A stretch of DNA of 64,000 nt from NCBI RefSeq assembly GCF_047922965.1, contig NZ_CP150481.1, positions 1,240,001-1,304,000 of the forward strand, read 5' to 3'. Positions 26,004-36,000 of this stretch are shown here, piece by piece. The translations under genes and the position numbers were made by a program. The notes under the pieces are model-generated. The model was not told the DNA's origin, did no database searches, and saw nothing but the letters and a program-made list of their open reading frames with translations. The number at the start of each line of letters is the position of its first letter. Position 1 is the stretch's first letter. This stretch comes from Neptunicella plasticusilytica (GTDB lineage Bacteria > Pseudomonadota > Gammaproteobacteria > Enterobacterales > Alteromonadaceae).

Positions 26004-27095
26004 TTGAGAAATTACTGGAAAAATCTTCCCAAACGTCAGTTCTGGCTGGCCAATATCCTGTTCTGGCTGGTATTAACCTGTTTAGCTGCAGATAATTCCT
26101 ACCGCCAGATGCTGGCCTATGATCGCCCGGCTGACTGGGTCAAAATCTGGACGAATTATTTGCCCTGGTGGATGTTATGGGCGTTTGTCGGGCCTTTTGT
26201 GATAGCCGCGTGCAAAAGCATCAGTTATCGGGAAGGTAAGCCGACAGAGTTTATCGTTAAAAATATACTCTCGGCGTTATTGTTCCTGGGGATTTACTGG
26301 TTGTTGACCATTGTATTGTCCTGGTTGATCGAATATCACGCGTCCCTGGATTATGTTGAAAAAGTGGTTAATCAATGGCGTTTAAGCCTGTTGCATATTG
26401 ATGTACTGGTTTATCTGGCCATAGTCTGTTTGGGCTATACCTTTAGCTACTACCAGCAGTCAAGAGCTCAGCAGCTGCGCAGCGAGAGTTTGTCTAAGCA
26501 GCTTATTCAGGTTGAGTTGCAGTCGCTGAAATCGCAAATTAATCCGCATTTTTTATTTAATACCCTTAATACTGTGGCCAGTCTGATTAGGCTGGATAAA
26601 AAGAATGATGCGGTAAGGGCGTTAAGCGAACTGAGTCTTATGTTGCGCAAAGTCCTGGAAAATCAGGGCAACCAGATGATTACGCTAGAGCAGGAGAAGG
26701 AGTTCATCAACAGCTATCTGAGTATCCAGAAAATGCGTTTTGAACATAAACTGGAAACCAGCGTGGAGTTTTCCAGCGACTGCCTGCATAACGAGATCCC
26801 CTTTATGCTATTGCAACCACTGGTAGAAAATGCGGTGCAACATGGTTCACAACTTGAAACAAACAAAAATCTTTTAAGCTTGAAAGTTTGTTGTGAGCCG
26901 GGAATATTACATGCACATTTAGTTAACAAAGTACCGGAAAAGGATGAACATAAAGGTTTCGGTATTGGTTTACGAAATTGTCGGGAACGGCTCGACAAAC
27001 TTTACCCTAATAATTACAAGTTGGAGCTGAAGGCCCTGGAAGACGGATATTTTGAAACGTCGCTCAGTATTCCACTCGGAGCAGCTGATGATTAA
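26004..27095 (+). CDS. LytS/YehU-type sensor histidine kinase
   Basis: A 363-residue membrane kinase with four hydrophobic segments (about residues 13-30, 52-72, 86-108, 131-150). The His_kinase motif S-Q-I-N-P-H-F-L-F-N has its phospho-acceptor at about His182, and the ATPase motifs L-V-E-N-A-V-Q-H-G and G-F-G-I-G-L-R-N are present. It starts at a TTG (MRNYWKNLPK). Its stop overlaps the start of the LytTR regulator by 8 bases, so the two form one system. The signal sensed is not known. Confidence 0.9.
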   Translation: MRNYWKNLPKRQFWLANILFWLVLTCLAADNSYRQMLAYDRPADWVKIWTNYLPWWMLWAFVGPFVIAACKSISYREGKPTEFIVKNILSALLFLGIYWLLTIVLSWLIEYHASLDYVEKVVNQWRLSLLHIDVLVYLAIVCLGYTFSYYQQSRAQQLRSESLSKQLIQVELQSLKSQINPHFLFNTLNTVASLIRLDKKNDAVRALSELSLMLRKVLENQGNQMITLEQEKEFINSYLSIQKMRFEHKLETSVEFSSDCLHNEIPFMLLQPLVENAVQHGSQLETNKNLLSLKVCCEPGILHAHLVNKVPEKDEHKGFGIGLRNCRERLDKLYPNNYKLELKALEDGYFETSLSIPLGAADD

Positions 27096-27843
27096 AGTTA
27101 TGGTAGTTGATGATGAAGCCCTGGCGCGGCAGACCATTTTACTATTACTCAAACAACAACAGGATATTGATCTGATACTGGAGGCCAGTGACGGCAATCA
27201 GGCGCTAGAGGTGTTTGACCATCATCATCCCGATATTGTATTTCTGGATATCCAGATGCCAGGTCAAACCGGTATTGAACTGGCGGAAAAAATCGCTGAC
27301 CAATGTGTGATCGTATTTGTGACAGCCTATGATCAATATGCCATTACCGCTTTTGAATTTAATGCCATTGACTATCTGTTAAAACCTTACGACGACCAAC
27401 GCTTTTATACCGCTTTGGAAAAAGCCAGAGCCAAATTGCATGAAGTTAATACTGTCAATTACCACCAAGTAGGCGAAATTGTTCATCATATGATGGAAGA
27501 GCAGGGACGGCGCTTTAAAACCCGGCTGGTAGTCAAAGATCCGGGCCGTATCCGACTGGTAGACGTGTGTGATGTGGACTATATAGTCGGTGCTGGTAAT
27601 TATGCAGAAATTCACTTGCGTGAAGGTAAAACCATTTTGCATCGTGAAACCCTTACGACATTGGAAAATCAGCTCGATCCCAATGAATTTATCCGCATCC
27701 ATCGCTCGTCAATTGTCAGACGTTCATTTGTGACCGAGCTTAGACCGAATGAAAAAGGTGACTATACGGTGATCCTGAAAAATGGCGAACAGCTAACGCT
27801 ATCCCGCCGTAACCGGCACAAACTGGATGAATTAATTGGTTAA
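27088..27843 (+). CDS. LytTR-family response regulator
   Basis: A 251-residue regulator. The receiver domain (residues 1-120) has Asp8/Asp9, the phospho-acceptor Asp54 in V-F-L-D-I-Q-M-P and the switch Lys in Y-L-L-K-P-Y. The C-terminal LytTR DNA-binding domain (about 145-248) has the F-I-R-I-H-R-S motif. The ATG at 27088 (MIKVMVVDDE) is preferred to the upstream frame at 27052. It is the partner of the preceding kinase; candidate targets include the divergent receptor gene. Confidence 0.93.
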   Translation: MIKVMVVDDEALARQTILLLLKQQQDIDLILEASDGNQALEVFDHHHPDIVFLDIQMPGQTGIELAEKIADQCVIVFVTAYDQYAITAFEFNAIDYLLKPYDDQRFYTALEKARAKLHEVNTVNYHQVGEIVHHMMEEQGRRFKTRLVVKDPGRIRLVDVCDVDYIVGAGNYAEIHLREGKTILHRETLTTLENQLDPNEFIRIHRSSIVRRSFVTELRPNEKGDYTVILKNGEQLTLSRRNRHKLDELIG

Positions 27844-27965
27844 CCATCGAATTGAGGGAGGGATTGTTAGTTAACAATACAAGGCGACAACAATAAATAA
27901 GTCATCGCCAATACAAAGGTGGGCGACGAAAATATGACAATATTGATATCAACAGGAATCAGATT

Positions 27966-28391
27966 ATGGGACAGGAATTTAAACAGGCTACAGGTCAATG
28001 CTTGTGTGGTGCGGTAAAGTACATTGTCAATGGGGAGATATCGTCATTCCATATTTGCTATTGTTCACGGTGCAGGCATTCTACAGGTTCAGCTCACGCA
28101 TCGAATATATTTACAAAACCGGAAAATATTAAATGGCTTTGCGGACTGGATAATGTCCAGCGATTTGAACTGCAGACGGCCAAAAGCTGGACAAAACAGT
28201 TTTGTAAACAATGTGGCTCAGGTCTACCTTATATTAATAGGTCGGGGACATTTTTAGTCATTCCCGCTGGAAGTCTGGATGAAGATATAGAAATCCAGCC
28301 GGATGACAGAATTTTTTGTGATGATAGAGCCCAGTGGATTGAGGGTATTCACCGTAGCCCGGAATTCCCGGCTCTGCCAACCAAAAGCTAA
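27966..28391 (+). CDS. GFA family (glutathione-dependent formaldehyde-activating-like) protein
   Basis: A 141-residue zinc protein with the GFA/CENP-V cysteine pattern: Cys12 and Cys14 (C-L-C-G-A-V), Cys31, Cys33 and Cys36 (C-Y-C-S-R-C), then Cys80 and Cys83 (F-C-K-Q-C-G-S). Members include Gfa, which was proposed to aid the glutathione-formaldehyde reaction, but most have unknown function. The formaldehyde genes in this window are far away (about 60.8-62.7 kb), so a link is not supported. Confidence 0.85.
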   Translation: MGQEFKQATGQCLCGAVKYIVNGEISSFHICYCSRCRHSTGSAHASNIFTKPENIKWLCGLDNVQRFELQTAKSWTKQFCKQCGSGLPYINRSGTFLVIPAGSLDEDIEIQPDDRIFCDDRAQWIEGIHRSPEFPALPTKS

Positions 28392-28394
28392 CCA

Positions 28395-28421
28395 ACCGGA
28401 CTCGTTCGCATCGGGTCCGGT
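28395..28421. other. Hairpin after the GFA gene
   Basis: ACCGGAC and GTCCGGT form a 7-bp stem with a 13-base loop between two convergent genes. It has no T-run, so it is only a weak terminator candidate. Confidence 0.3.
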
Positions 28422-28471
28422 ACACTGGCTCCAGAATGTTTCAAAAAGTATTGAATCAGAAATACAAGGTT

Positions 28472-29467
28472 TTATTCAATTAACACGGGGATCTGTTGCA
28501 GATAATCTTGTTGCCACAGTAACTGCATTTTTTCCCTGTCTATATTACCACCCGATAGTATCACCATGACTTTTTGCGGCGAAGATTGTTGTTGTAACCA
28601 GGCCACAACCGCAGCCATACACATGGCGCTGGTTGGCTCCACATGCAATTTAAGTAAATGTTGCAGCCATTGAGTCCAATAGGCAATTTGTGGCTCCTCG
28701 ACGGTATAAAAATCGTCAAGATGTTGCAGGTGCTCAAAGGTTAAATCGCTGATGGACAAGGTTGCAGCACCATCCGCCAGGGTTTTGGGTGATTGCTCAA
28801 AGCGGAAAACTTCGCCACTTTGTAACGAGCGCATTGCATCGTTAGCGGCTAACGGTTCGACGCCTATCACCTCGGCTTGCGGGGCTAATTCCCGGGCTGC
28901 AATCAGGGTGCCGGATAATAACCCACCACCACCACAAGGCGCAAAAATGCCGTTTATACCTTCGACTTGTTGCAGCGCCTCAAAGGCAACAGTACCTTGT
29001 CCGGCAATGACCTGCGGGTGATCAAAAGGCGGGATCCAGTAAACCCCATCCTGTTCTGAGGCCTGCTTGACTTGCTGATCGGCTTGAACGCGGGTGTCAC
29101 ATAGGGTTAACTCGGCACCATAAAATTCTGTTGCCGCCGCTTTCACAGCGGAGACGTTTTTGGCGGTAAATATTTGTGCCTCAATACCAAATAGATTGGC
29201 CGCTAACGCTACAGCTTGGGCGTGGTTACCGGAACTATTGGCCACGACTTTTCTGGGTAATTGTCCTTGCTGTTGCAACCAGGCAAGGGTATTGACCGCA
29301 CCACGAAATTTAAACGCACCACAGCGCTGCAGGCATTCGGCTTTAAAGTACACTTCATGCCCCAACCAGGTATTGAGCATACGGGACTGAAAAATCGGCG
29401 TTTGGCTGGCGTAGGGTTGAATGCGTTGAAGGGCGGCGGTAATTTCGGAAAAATCAATCAGTGACAT
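28472..29467 (-). CDS. Serine/threonine dehydratase-like PLP enzyme
   Basis: A 331-residue fold-type-II PLP enzyme. The PLP lysine is at about Lys53 in G-A-F-K-F-R-G-A, followed by S-S-G-N-H-A-Q and the phosphate-binding C-G-G-G-G-L-L. This matches catabolic threonine dehydratase, serine racemase and related ammonia-lyases, and lacks the C-terminal ACT domains of IlvA. The ATG at 29467 (MSLIDFSEIT) is preferred to the open frame from 29509. Exact substrate (L-Thr, L-Ser or hydroxyaspartate) is uncertain. A MITE-like element begins about 100 bases upstream. Confidence 0.85.
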   Translation of the reverse strand: MSLIDFSEITAALQRIQPYASQTPIFQSRMLNTWLGHEVYFKAECLQRCGAFKFRGAVNTLAWLQQQGQLPRKVVANSSGNHAQAVALAANLFGIEAQIFTAKNVSAVKAAATEFYGAELTLCDTRVQADQQVKQASEQDGVYWIPPFDHPQVIAGQGTVAFEALQQVEGINGIFAPCGGGGLLSGTLIAARELAPQAEVIGVEPLAANDAMRSLQSGEVFRFEQSPKTLADGAATLSISDLTFEHLQHLDDFYTVEEPQIAYWTQWLQHLLKLHVEPTSAMCMAAVVAWLQQQSSPQKVMVILSGGNIDREKMQLLWQQDYLQQIPVLIE

Positions 29468-29565
29468 GGGTAACCTGTTAATTGATAAAGAGAAAGCGAT
29501 AAGTAACACGGGCTTATCCTATACCAAATACGGTTGCCGGGACATTTGTTTTGCGGTTTAAATTA

Positions 29566-29828
29566 GGGCGTGTTGATCTTTGGTGTATGAATTTTGTTCA
29601 ATCCAAAACCTTCTGATCGCGACGCCGGGTTGTAGGCCTAGTGGGTCTAAGTCAAAGCCCGGCAACAAAGAGCAGGAGGCGTTGGGTTGAACCCTTCGGG
29701 CAGCGCTTGTAGAGCATTTCTTCTGCGTTAGAACTCGTTTATGTAGAACGACTACACCACACTCGCTCTGCATTGTATAAATGCTCTACAAACTGCTGCA
29801 AAAACACACACCAAAGATCAACACGCCC
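29566..29828. mobile_element. MITE-like element, 263 bp, with 21-bp terminal inverted repeats
   Basis: The left end (29566-29586) begins GGGCGTGTTGATCTTTGG and the right end (29808-29828) is its perfect complement over 21 bases. TA dinucleotides flank both ends (29564-29565 and 29829-29830), consistent with a TA target duplication. Inside, GTAGAGCATTT at 29709-29719 and AAATGCTCTAC at 29779-29789 form a perfect 11-bp internal inverted repeat. There is no transposase frame; the 71-codon frame inside shows no family resemblance. The element is probably mobilised by a transposase elsewhere in the genome. Confidence 0.8.
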
Positions 29829-29839
29829 TAGAATAAAAA

Positions 29840-29860
29840 AGCCGGGTAAGATACCCGGCT
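29840..29860 (-). terminator. Terminator after the GH5 gene
   Basis: AGCCGGGTA and TACCCGGCT form a 9-bp stem with a 3-base loop, followed on the minus strand by TTTTTATTC, directly after the GH5 stop codon region. Confidence 0.85.
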
Positions 29861-29883
29861 AATGTTTAACAGATTACAGTCAA

Positions 29884-32800
29884 TTACTGACCGAATCCGG
29901 CTGGCTCTGAAGAGGATTTAATTCCGTTCGGGCCATTGACGATCTCGTTTCCTCTAGTGGTCAGTTCAACACTATCTTCAGAGGTAGACATATCCAGTAC
30001 CGCGGTATCATCGCCGTTGCCTTTCCATGACCAGGCCATCCAGCCAAACGGCACTATGCCATAGCCATGCATTTTGGCTTCACTTAATACCTCGTCATTA
30101 AAACCGCCATCGGTGTAATCCAGTGACCAGGCGTCCACATCGGCCGGATCGTTGAAGCCCATATTAAACAGCGTTTCCAGCTCCAGTGGTACCAATCCGA
30201 TTTTTTCGACCTTGATATAATCCACCAGAATGGGTTCGTCTTTATTGGCACCCACGCCACCCACCTGAACGCCCAAACGTTGCAGGGTTTGCACCATAGT
30301 GAAATCGACATTCTCAAAGGTAATTACTGTCCAGTCACCCAGATTAAAGTCAGCCAGAGTTTTATCTGCAGACGTATTCCAGCCTGACCAGTCCTCACCG
30401 TGTTGCATATAAAAACGGAAGAACAGGTTGGTGGCGTCAGCATAAGAGGCGGGAATAAAAACTCTGGCGCTAAGGGTTATTGGCTCGCTAGTATCCAGGC
30501 TGGCAGTACCGCCGGCTACATATAATCCGAGTTGATCCTTGGTCGCCCATTGCTGGCTTAACACCAGATTGGAACCATCGACGCTAATTGCACCAGTGCT
30601 ATCTTCCCAGGGATCGCGTTCCCAACCGCCCAACTCACCGATAAAGTCCTGTTCGTATTGAGTTATTAATCCCATTACCCCCCCGGCATCCAGAGATTGA
30701 CCATCGGCTAGCACGGCGACGTAATCAATCAATATTGGGTCGGTATTTTCGGTCATCACCACGCCACCAATTTCAATACCAAAACGCTGGAACGGAGTGA
30801 CTTGGGCAGATAAATCAACATTATCTATAGTGATCTCAGTCCATTGACCGGGGGTAAAGTCGGCCATGGTCAGATTAGGTTGTGGCACGGAAAACCAGCC
30901 CCAACCTTGGTCTTGCACAAATACTTGCAAGTAAAAACCGCTTTCATCGGCATAGGAAGCTGGAATAAATACTTTGGCTTTGATACTGACCGGGGCTGAG
31001 GTATCAATACTGCTGACGCCGGCTTGTCCAAAACCGACTTTACCTTCGGATACCCAATCAGGCGTAATAACCAATGAACCTTCGGCATCGGCCGTTATCG
31101 TCGAGCTTCCACCCCAAAATTTAACCCAATTTTCTGTATCGGTATCAAATTGTGGATAGTACATAGGTGGATCGCCGGCGCTTTCGGTCGAGTTAGGATC
31201 CGTCACCGTAATTGAGTCAATTAAGATCGGTTCAGATTTACCGGCACTGACACCGCCAAACTGGATGCCGAACTTTTGCAAGTTACCAAAGGTGGTCCAG
31301 TCTACATTGTCGAATACCACTTCAGTCCATTCTCCCGGGGTTAAATCAGCCAAGCCGGCGGTACTTGTTTCCCCCCAAGTCCAGCTATCACCATGGTTCA
31401 CATAGACTTTGAAGTACAGACCGGTTTCACTGGCATACTCTTCTGGGACGAATATTTTTAGTTTAATGGTAAGAGGATTGCTGGTATCGATTCCGGTATT
31501 GGCGCCCCCCACAAAAATGGCGAATTGATCACTGGCTGACCAGTCCTGGGTAACAATCAGATTATCTGCATCGGATGATACGACTGTGCCGGCTGTCCAG
31601 TCTTTGCCCCATCCCTGAGTTTCGCCAACAAAGTCAGCTTGATACATGGCAGGTACGGCGCCGCCTGCTTCAATTTTAATGTTGTCAAACTTGATATCGC
31701 CAACGATGTTGGCAGGCTTGCCATTGGCGGAGACTTCAAAACCGATTTTTTTCACGTCGGCCAGATCAAAACCTTCGTCAACAGAACCGCCAAAATCGCT
31801 CACACTTTCAATCGCAAAGCTTAATGTTGTCCAGGCATTACCTTTTAAATCGGTATCGTTAGCTTGTTTGAAACCCAGGCCAGCGTAACGGTTCGAACCA
31901 TCGCGCAAGTACATTTGTACACCAAGATTACCGTCTTCGACGTAGCGTACCGGTACATAGACATCGGTGCTGATATTCGATCCTTGTAAATCCAGCGCTT
32001 CGGGCAATTCGTATTGATAAGCGGATTTGTCAGTACCACCTGTCCAGGGGAAGTTAAAAATCATAGAAGGGTCGCCGACGGCCTTGTTGATTAGATCAGT
32101 ATGATCAATTGAAGCGGCACCAAACACCATTGAACCGCCAAACTCGCCAACAATAAAAGGTACGCCGGTCTTCGACATGGCGTCGGTAGCGGTGACAATT
32201 TTGTCACTGGAATTCCATTGGGCATGGTAGGCATGCACCGACAGCACCAGATTGGTTTCTTTATCTGCTGCCAGCAGCTCAAGCCCACGATCAGCCAAAA
32301 AGGCATTGTAATCTTGCCCACAACCTGGGGCGTCGATCACCAGCGGTACGCGAAAGCCAATTTCCCGGAATTCGCGGATGATTTCCTTGTAGGTATCAAT
32401 ATATTCGGAGTAACCGACACTGTTGGCGTCCCAGATGCCGGTAGGTCCCCATTCATTGGCAATATTGATCATCAGATAGGGTTGATATTTGGCTTCAACC
32501 AGCACATCAATCCATTTATCAAACCACAACTCCTGGGTATATTTTTTGATAAACTCGCTACTTTCGGTGCAGGTAATTTCACCTTCACCTTCCCACAACA
32601 TTGGCATGGCGATCATGCCTTGCGCGACTATTTCATCCAGTGCCGCACGCAGTTGATCCGCACTAGTATTGGCTCGCAGTTGCAGTCTGACCACGTTAGA
32701 ACCAGTTTGTTTGATTGCGGCAATTCCGGCCAGCCGGACTTCCGGGTTATCGCCGTATTGCAGGTTAATGCCGCGTAACAGCACAGGATCAGTGGAAGCA

Positions 32801-32991
32801 TCATAGATCTCATTACTGCTGGTGGTGATCACCAAGGCATCTTCAGGAGGTGAAGGTCTGTTGGGTAGTTCCACTGGCGGATCCGGAACCAAGGTATCAA
32901 TATCTGCGTCTTTATCCAGTAAATCGCCCCCACATCCTTGCATAATCATGGTTGCCAGAATGATGGGCAGATAACCTAAACGTAGTTTCAT
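29884..32991 (-). CDS. GH5 glycoside hydrolase lipoprotein (mannanase/cellulase-like) with inserted beta-sandwich modules
   Basis: A 1035-residue protein from the ATG at 32991, which has GGAG at 32999-33002; the frame opens at 33021. A lipoprotein signal ends at the Cys in M-Q-G-C-G-G. Residues about 50-290 are the first seven strands of a GH5 barrel: acid/base Glu180 in N-I-A-N-E-W-G and nucleophile Glu283 in I-V-G-E-F-G-G. Four beta-sandwich modules follow (about 310-445, 450-597, 612-762, 778-930); three are clear repeats. The last barrel strand and end, W-M-A-W-S-W-K-G-N-G and N-E-I-V-N-G-P-N-G-I-K, come only at residues 984-1028. The pattern resembles GH5_8-type mannanases. It is likely surface-attached and acts on beta-mannan or a related glucan. 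It follows a TonB-dependent receptor gene. Confidence 0.85.
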   Translation of the reverse strand: MKLRLGYLPIILATMIMQGCGGDLLDKDADIDTLVPDPPVELPNRPSPPEDALVITTSSNEIYDASTDPVLLRGINLQYGDNPEVRLAGIAAIKQTGSNVVRLQLRANTSADQLRAALDEIVAQGMIAMPMLWEGEGEITCTESSEFIKKYTQELWFDKWIDVLVEAKYQPYLMINIANEWGPTGIWDANSVGYSEYIDTYKEIIREFREIGFRVPLVIDAPGCGQDYNAFLADRGLELLAADKETNLVLSVHAYHAQWNSSDKIVTATDAMSKTGVPFIVGEFGGSMVFGAASIDHTDLINKAVGDPSMIFNFPWTGGTDKSAYQYELPEALDLQGSNISTDVYVPVRYVEDGNLGVQMYLRDGSNRYAGLGFKQANDTDLKGNAWTTLSFAIESVSDFGGSVDEGFDLADVKKIGFEVSANGKPANIVGDIKFDNIKIEAGGAVPAMYQADFVGETQGWGKDWTAGTVVSSDADNLIVTQDWSASDQFAIFVGGANTGIDTSNPLTIKLKIFVPEEYASETGLYFKVYVNHGDSWTWGETSTAGLADLTPGEWTEVVFDNVDWTTFGNLQKFGIQFGGVSAGKSEPILIDSITVTDPNSTESAGDPPMYYPQFDTDTENWVKFWGGSSTITADAEGSLVITPDWVSEGKVGFGQAGVSSIDTSAPVSIKAKVFIPASYADESGFYLQVFVQDQGWGWFSVPQPNLTMADFTPGQWTEITIDNVDLSAQVTPFQRFGIEIGGVVMTENTDPILIDYVAVLADGQSLDAGGVMGLITQYEQDFIGELGGWERDPWEDSTGAISVDGSNLVLSQQWATKDQLGLYVAGGTASLDTSEPITLSARVFIPASYADATNLFFRFYMQHGEDWSGWNTSADKTLADFNLGDWTVITFENVDFTMVQTLQRLGVQVGGVGANKDEPILVDYIKVEKIGLVPLELETLFNMGFNDPADVDAWSLDYTDGGFNDEVLSEAKMHGYGIVPFGWMAWSWKGNGDDTAVLDMSTSEDSVELTTRGNEIVNGPNGIKSSSEPAGFGQ

Positions 32992-33077
32992 TGTTGAACT
33001 CCATTTATTAAATTGTTTCATATCAGTCTCGTTATGCGGTCATTAATGCCGCATTGAATCAGGGTTAAATGCGTCGG

Positions 33078-36000
33078 TTACAGGCTCAGCGATATGCCCA
33101 GGGTGTATCGCCGTTCTTGTACATACAGTGACTGGAACTGATTCTCGAACTGGCCGTAACTCTTACGATCCTGCGAGGTCAGGTTGGTGCCACTTAACGA
33201 CAGACTTACATGCTCGTTAACCCAGTAATTAATTTGTGCATCAAGGTAGCCCGCTGCTTCATTCCAGTTGCCCAGATTCAGCGGTACCCCATTGGTGTTG
33301 AGTCCCACACGGCCCACATACTCTTCACTGCGCCAGTTGTAGGCAATCCGCATACTCAGACCATCTTTGTCGTACCATAAAATGGTATTGGATTGATGTT
33401 TGGAATTAGAGGGTAAGGGCAGGGCGTTACCCTCGATATCAATATCCGGTGATTCGCTATCGGAATAGGTGTAGTTGAACTCGAATCCCAGCGAACTCAG
33501 GAACGGATTTTCAAAAAAGGTAAAAGGTTGCTTGTAGCCGATTTCGATCCCTTTCAGGTCCGATGCGTCCACATTGCCAGTGGTCCACACATTGACGAAA
33601 CGATTGCGATTGATACCATCCGCATCGGCAAAGTTGCGCTGTTCCTGATAGTTGGCGACAGCGCTTTCTACATCGATCAGGAAGATACCCATGCCCAGAA
33701 TAGAGTTTTCAGCGAAGTACCATTCGGCAGAGCTATTGTATACTGTGGCGCGCCAGGGTTTCATTTCCGGGTTACCCATGTCATTACCACCACCTACGCA
33801 TCCAACGGTGGCGTCACGCAACTGGCCACTGCCATCGCGTACTTTCACCGGTAAGCCATCAGACGCTGTTTTAACGCATTGTTGATACCAGAGGGTTAAA
33901 CCGGAACCGAGATTTTCCAGATTATTACGGGTCATATTTTTTGAAGCCCCAAAACGCAGAATAACGTCATCGGTGGGGAAAAAATTCAGGTTAAGCGAAG
34001 GCAAGACATCGGTGAACGAATTTTCAAGGATTTCGGTGGTGGAGACAAAGGCGATTTTTTGCCAGGGTTGGGAGCCTGCACCGACCGAGTTATTGCGATC
34101 CAGTACCGAAGGGATCACCGCTTTGGTTATTTCCCTCTCAGTTCGTACCACCCGAACCCCGATATCGCCTTCCATCGGAATGCCGAAAAATAATTCGTCA
34201 TCAGCAAAGTTGGCCTGTAAAAACGCCGAGGTTGAGGTTTCTTTCACCGCGTAGGTGTAACCCGGATCTTCAATGGTTTTGGTGCCTGGGTATAAGGTAT
34301 TCAAGAAATCTAACGGACTATCCCACTTGGCAGGATCCAGTGCAGATACCCCGTTTTCAAAGCCGGCAATAGGGCCGAAATCGGTAAATACATCGGTATC
34401 ACGCACTCCGAAACCATTGTCGACAAAGTCATCCTGGGCGCGCAGGTTGGCATCTTCTAACTCAAAGTAGAAATCGCGCCATTCAGGGTATTTTTGCCAT
34501 ACTTCGTTGCCAGGTAATAATTTGTAGCGCTTGTCTTCTGGTACTGTAGTGTCATTCCAGGTGGAGTAGCGACCGGTAGGTGAGGCGTAGAAAAACTTGG
34601 TGTGATCGGCTTTGCGTACGCCATAACGAAGACCGGCATCAACAGATTGCAGAAAATTGTCGCTGTCCAGATAATAGGTCGCATCGGCGCGCAACACATC
34701 CAGATCGGCTTCGGTATTGGTACCATCGCCAAAGCCTTGATATTTTCTTAAAAAAGCGGCCTTGGACAGATCATTGGCAACAGGATCATAGTCAAAGGTA
34801 GGTACGTCACCGCGGTAATCCACCACTACATCATAAACAGTGATTGGATCATGTCCTGAGATGCCGTCTTCATCTATCCATAACCACGCCGGTGTACCTT
34901 GCTTGAGTTGTGCAGTACGGTACTGTTTTTCAGCATGGGCATACACGTAACGCAGCGATGCTTCCAGATTATCGTGATTGGTGTAATCCAGCTGAATATT
35001 GCTATTGAGCGCGGCAGTGTGATTAATCGTATTGTTGGAAATAGTCTCGAAATCGCGAGCGTTGATATGGGCGACCTGAAGCGTGTGCAAGGTTTTGCTT
35101 TGTTCTACCCCGTTGGCATCGACGAAAGTAATATCCGTTCCTTCCGAGGTAACAGTGCCGTCTTTGACCAACACATTGTATAGATTTTCTGGTTCCGACG
35201 GTCCGTTATTGATAGAAATGGAGTTAATACTGGATGAACCGTTAAAGTTGATGTTTACCCCGCGATCGTATTGATCCATCTTGGTGTAAAATACATCGCC
35301 GCTAAGGGTTAGATTATCGGTCAATTTGGCTTCAATGCTAATTGCTGCGCCTTTACGCTGTCTTTCCATAAAGTTACTGCGCACGCCATAGTTACCCGGC
35401 ACCATATACCAGTCATTGACCAGATCGCCATCGTTGTCCAAATCGAGTGGATCGCCCGGCAAGCCACCTTGTGACTCCAGAAAGGCCAGACGGGTATCGT
35501 CCCACATCTGGTAGTTGGCGGCGTTAGACTCTGAATCGAATAAACCGGCAGTAATCCCAAAGTTGTCGCCGTTGTTATAACCGACAAACATATTCACATT
35601 GTGATCGATGATTGGATGGATTGCGTTGCCGGAATCAACTTCTTCACGGGTCAAGTCTCCCTGAGAAGCTTCAGCTCGGACATTACCTGTCCAGCCTTCT
35701 TTGAGTTGCATGGGCTTGGCTGTTTTCAAATCGACCAGACCGGAAATTCCGCCGGATAACGATTTTGCACTGATCGACTTATACACATCCACGCCGGTAA
35801 TCATACTGGCCGGGATATCACCGTAATTGGCACCCACATCGGTAATGGTCCAGGGACTAAGAAACTGTTCGCCGTTCAAGGTGGTCAGCACTTGGGGCAT
35901 GCCACGAATGTTAAGTGATGTCGCTTCGTTGGCGACGCGTTGCACTTGTACACCGGATATACGCGACAGCGAATCGGCAATCGTAGAGTCGGGCAACTTA

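Noticed and set aside
29558..29773. 71-codon minus-strand frame in the MITE-like element
   Set aside because: It overlaps the element's left terminal repeat and internal hairpin and resembles no transposase.
32218..32778. 186-codon plus-strand frame inside the GH5 gene
   Set aside because: Antisense shadow of the GH5 frame, without domain motifs.
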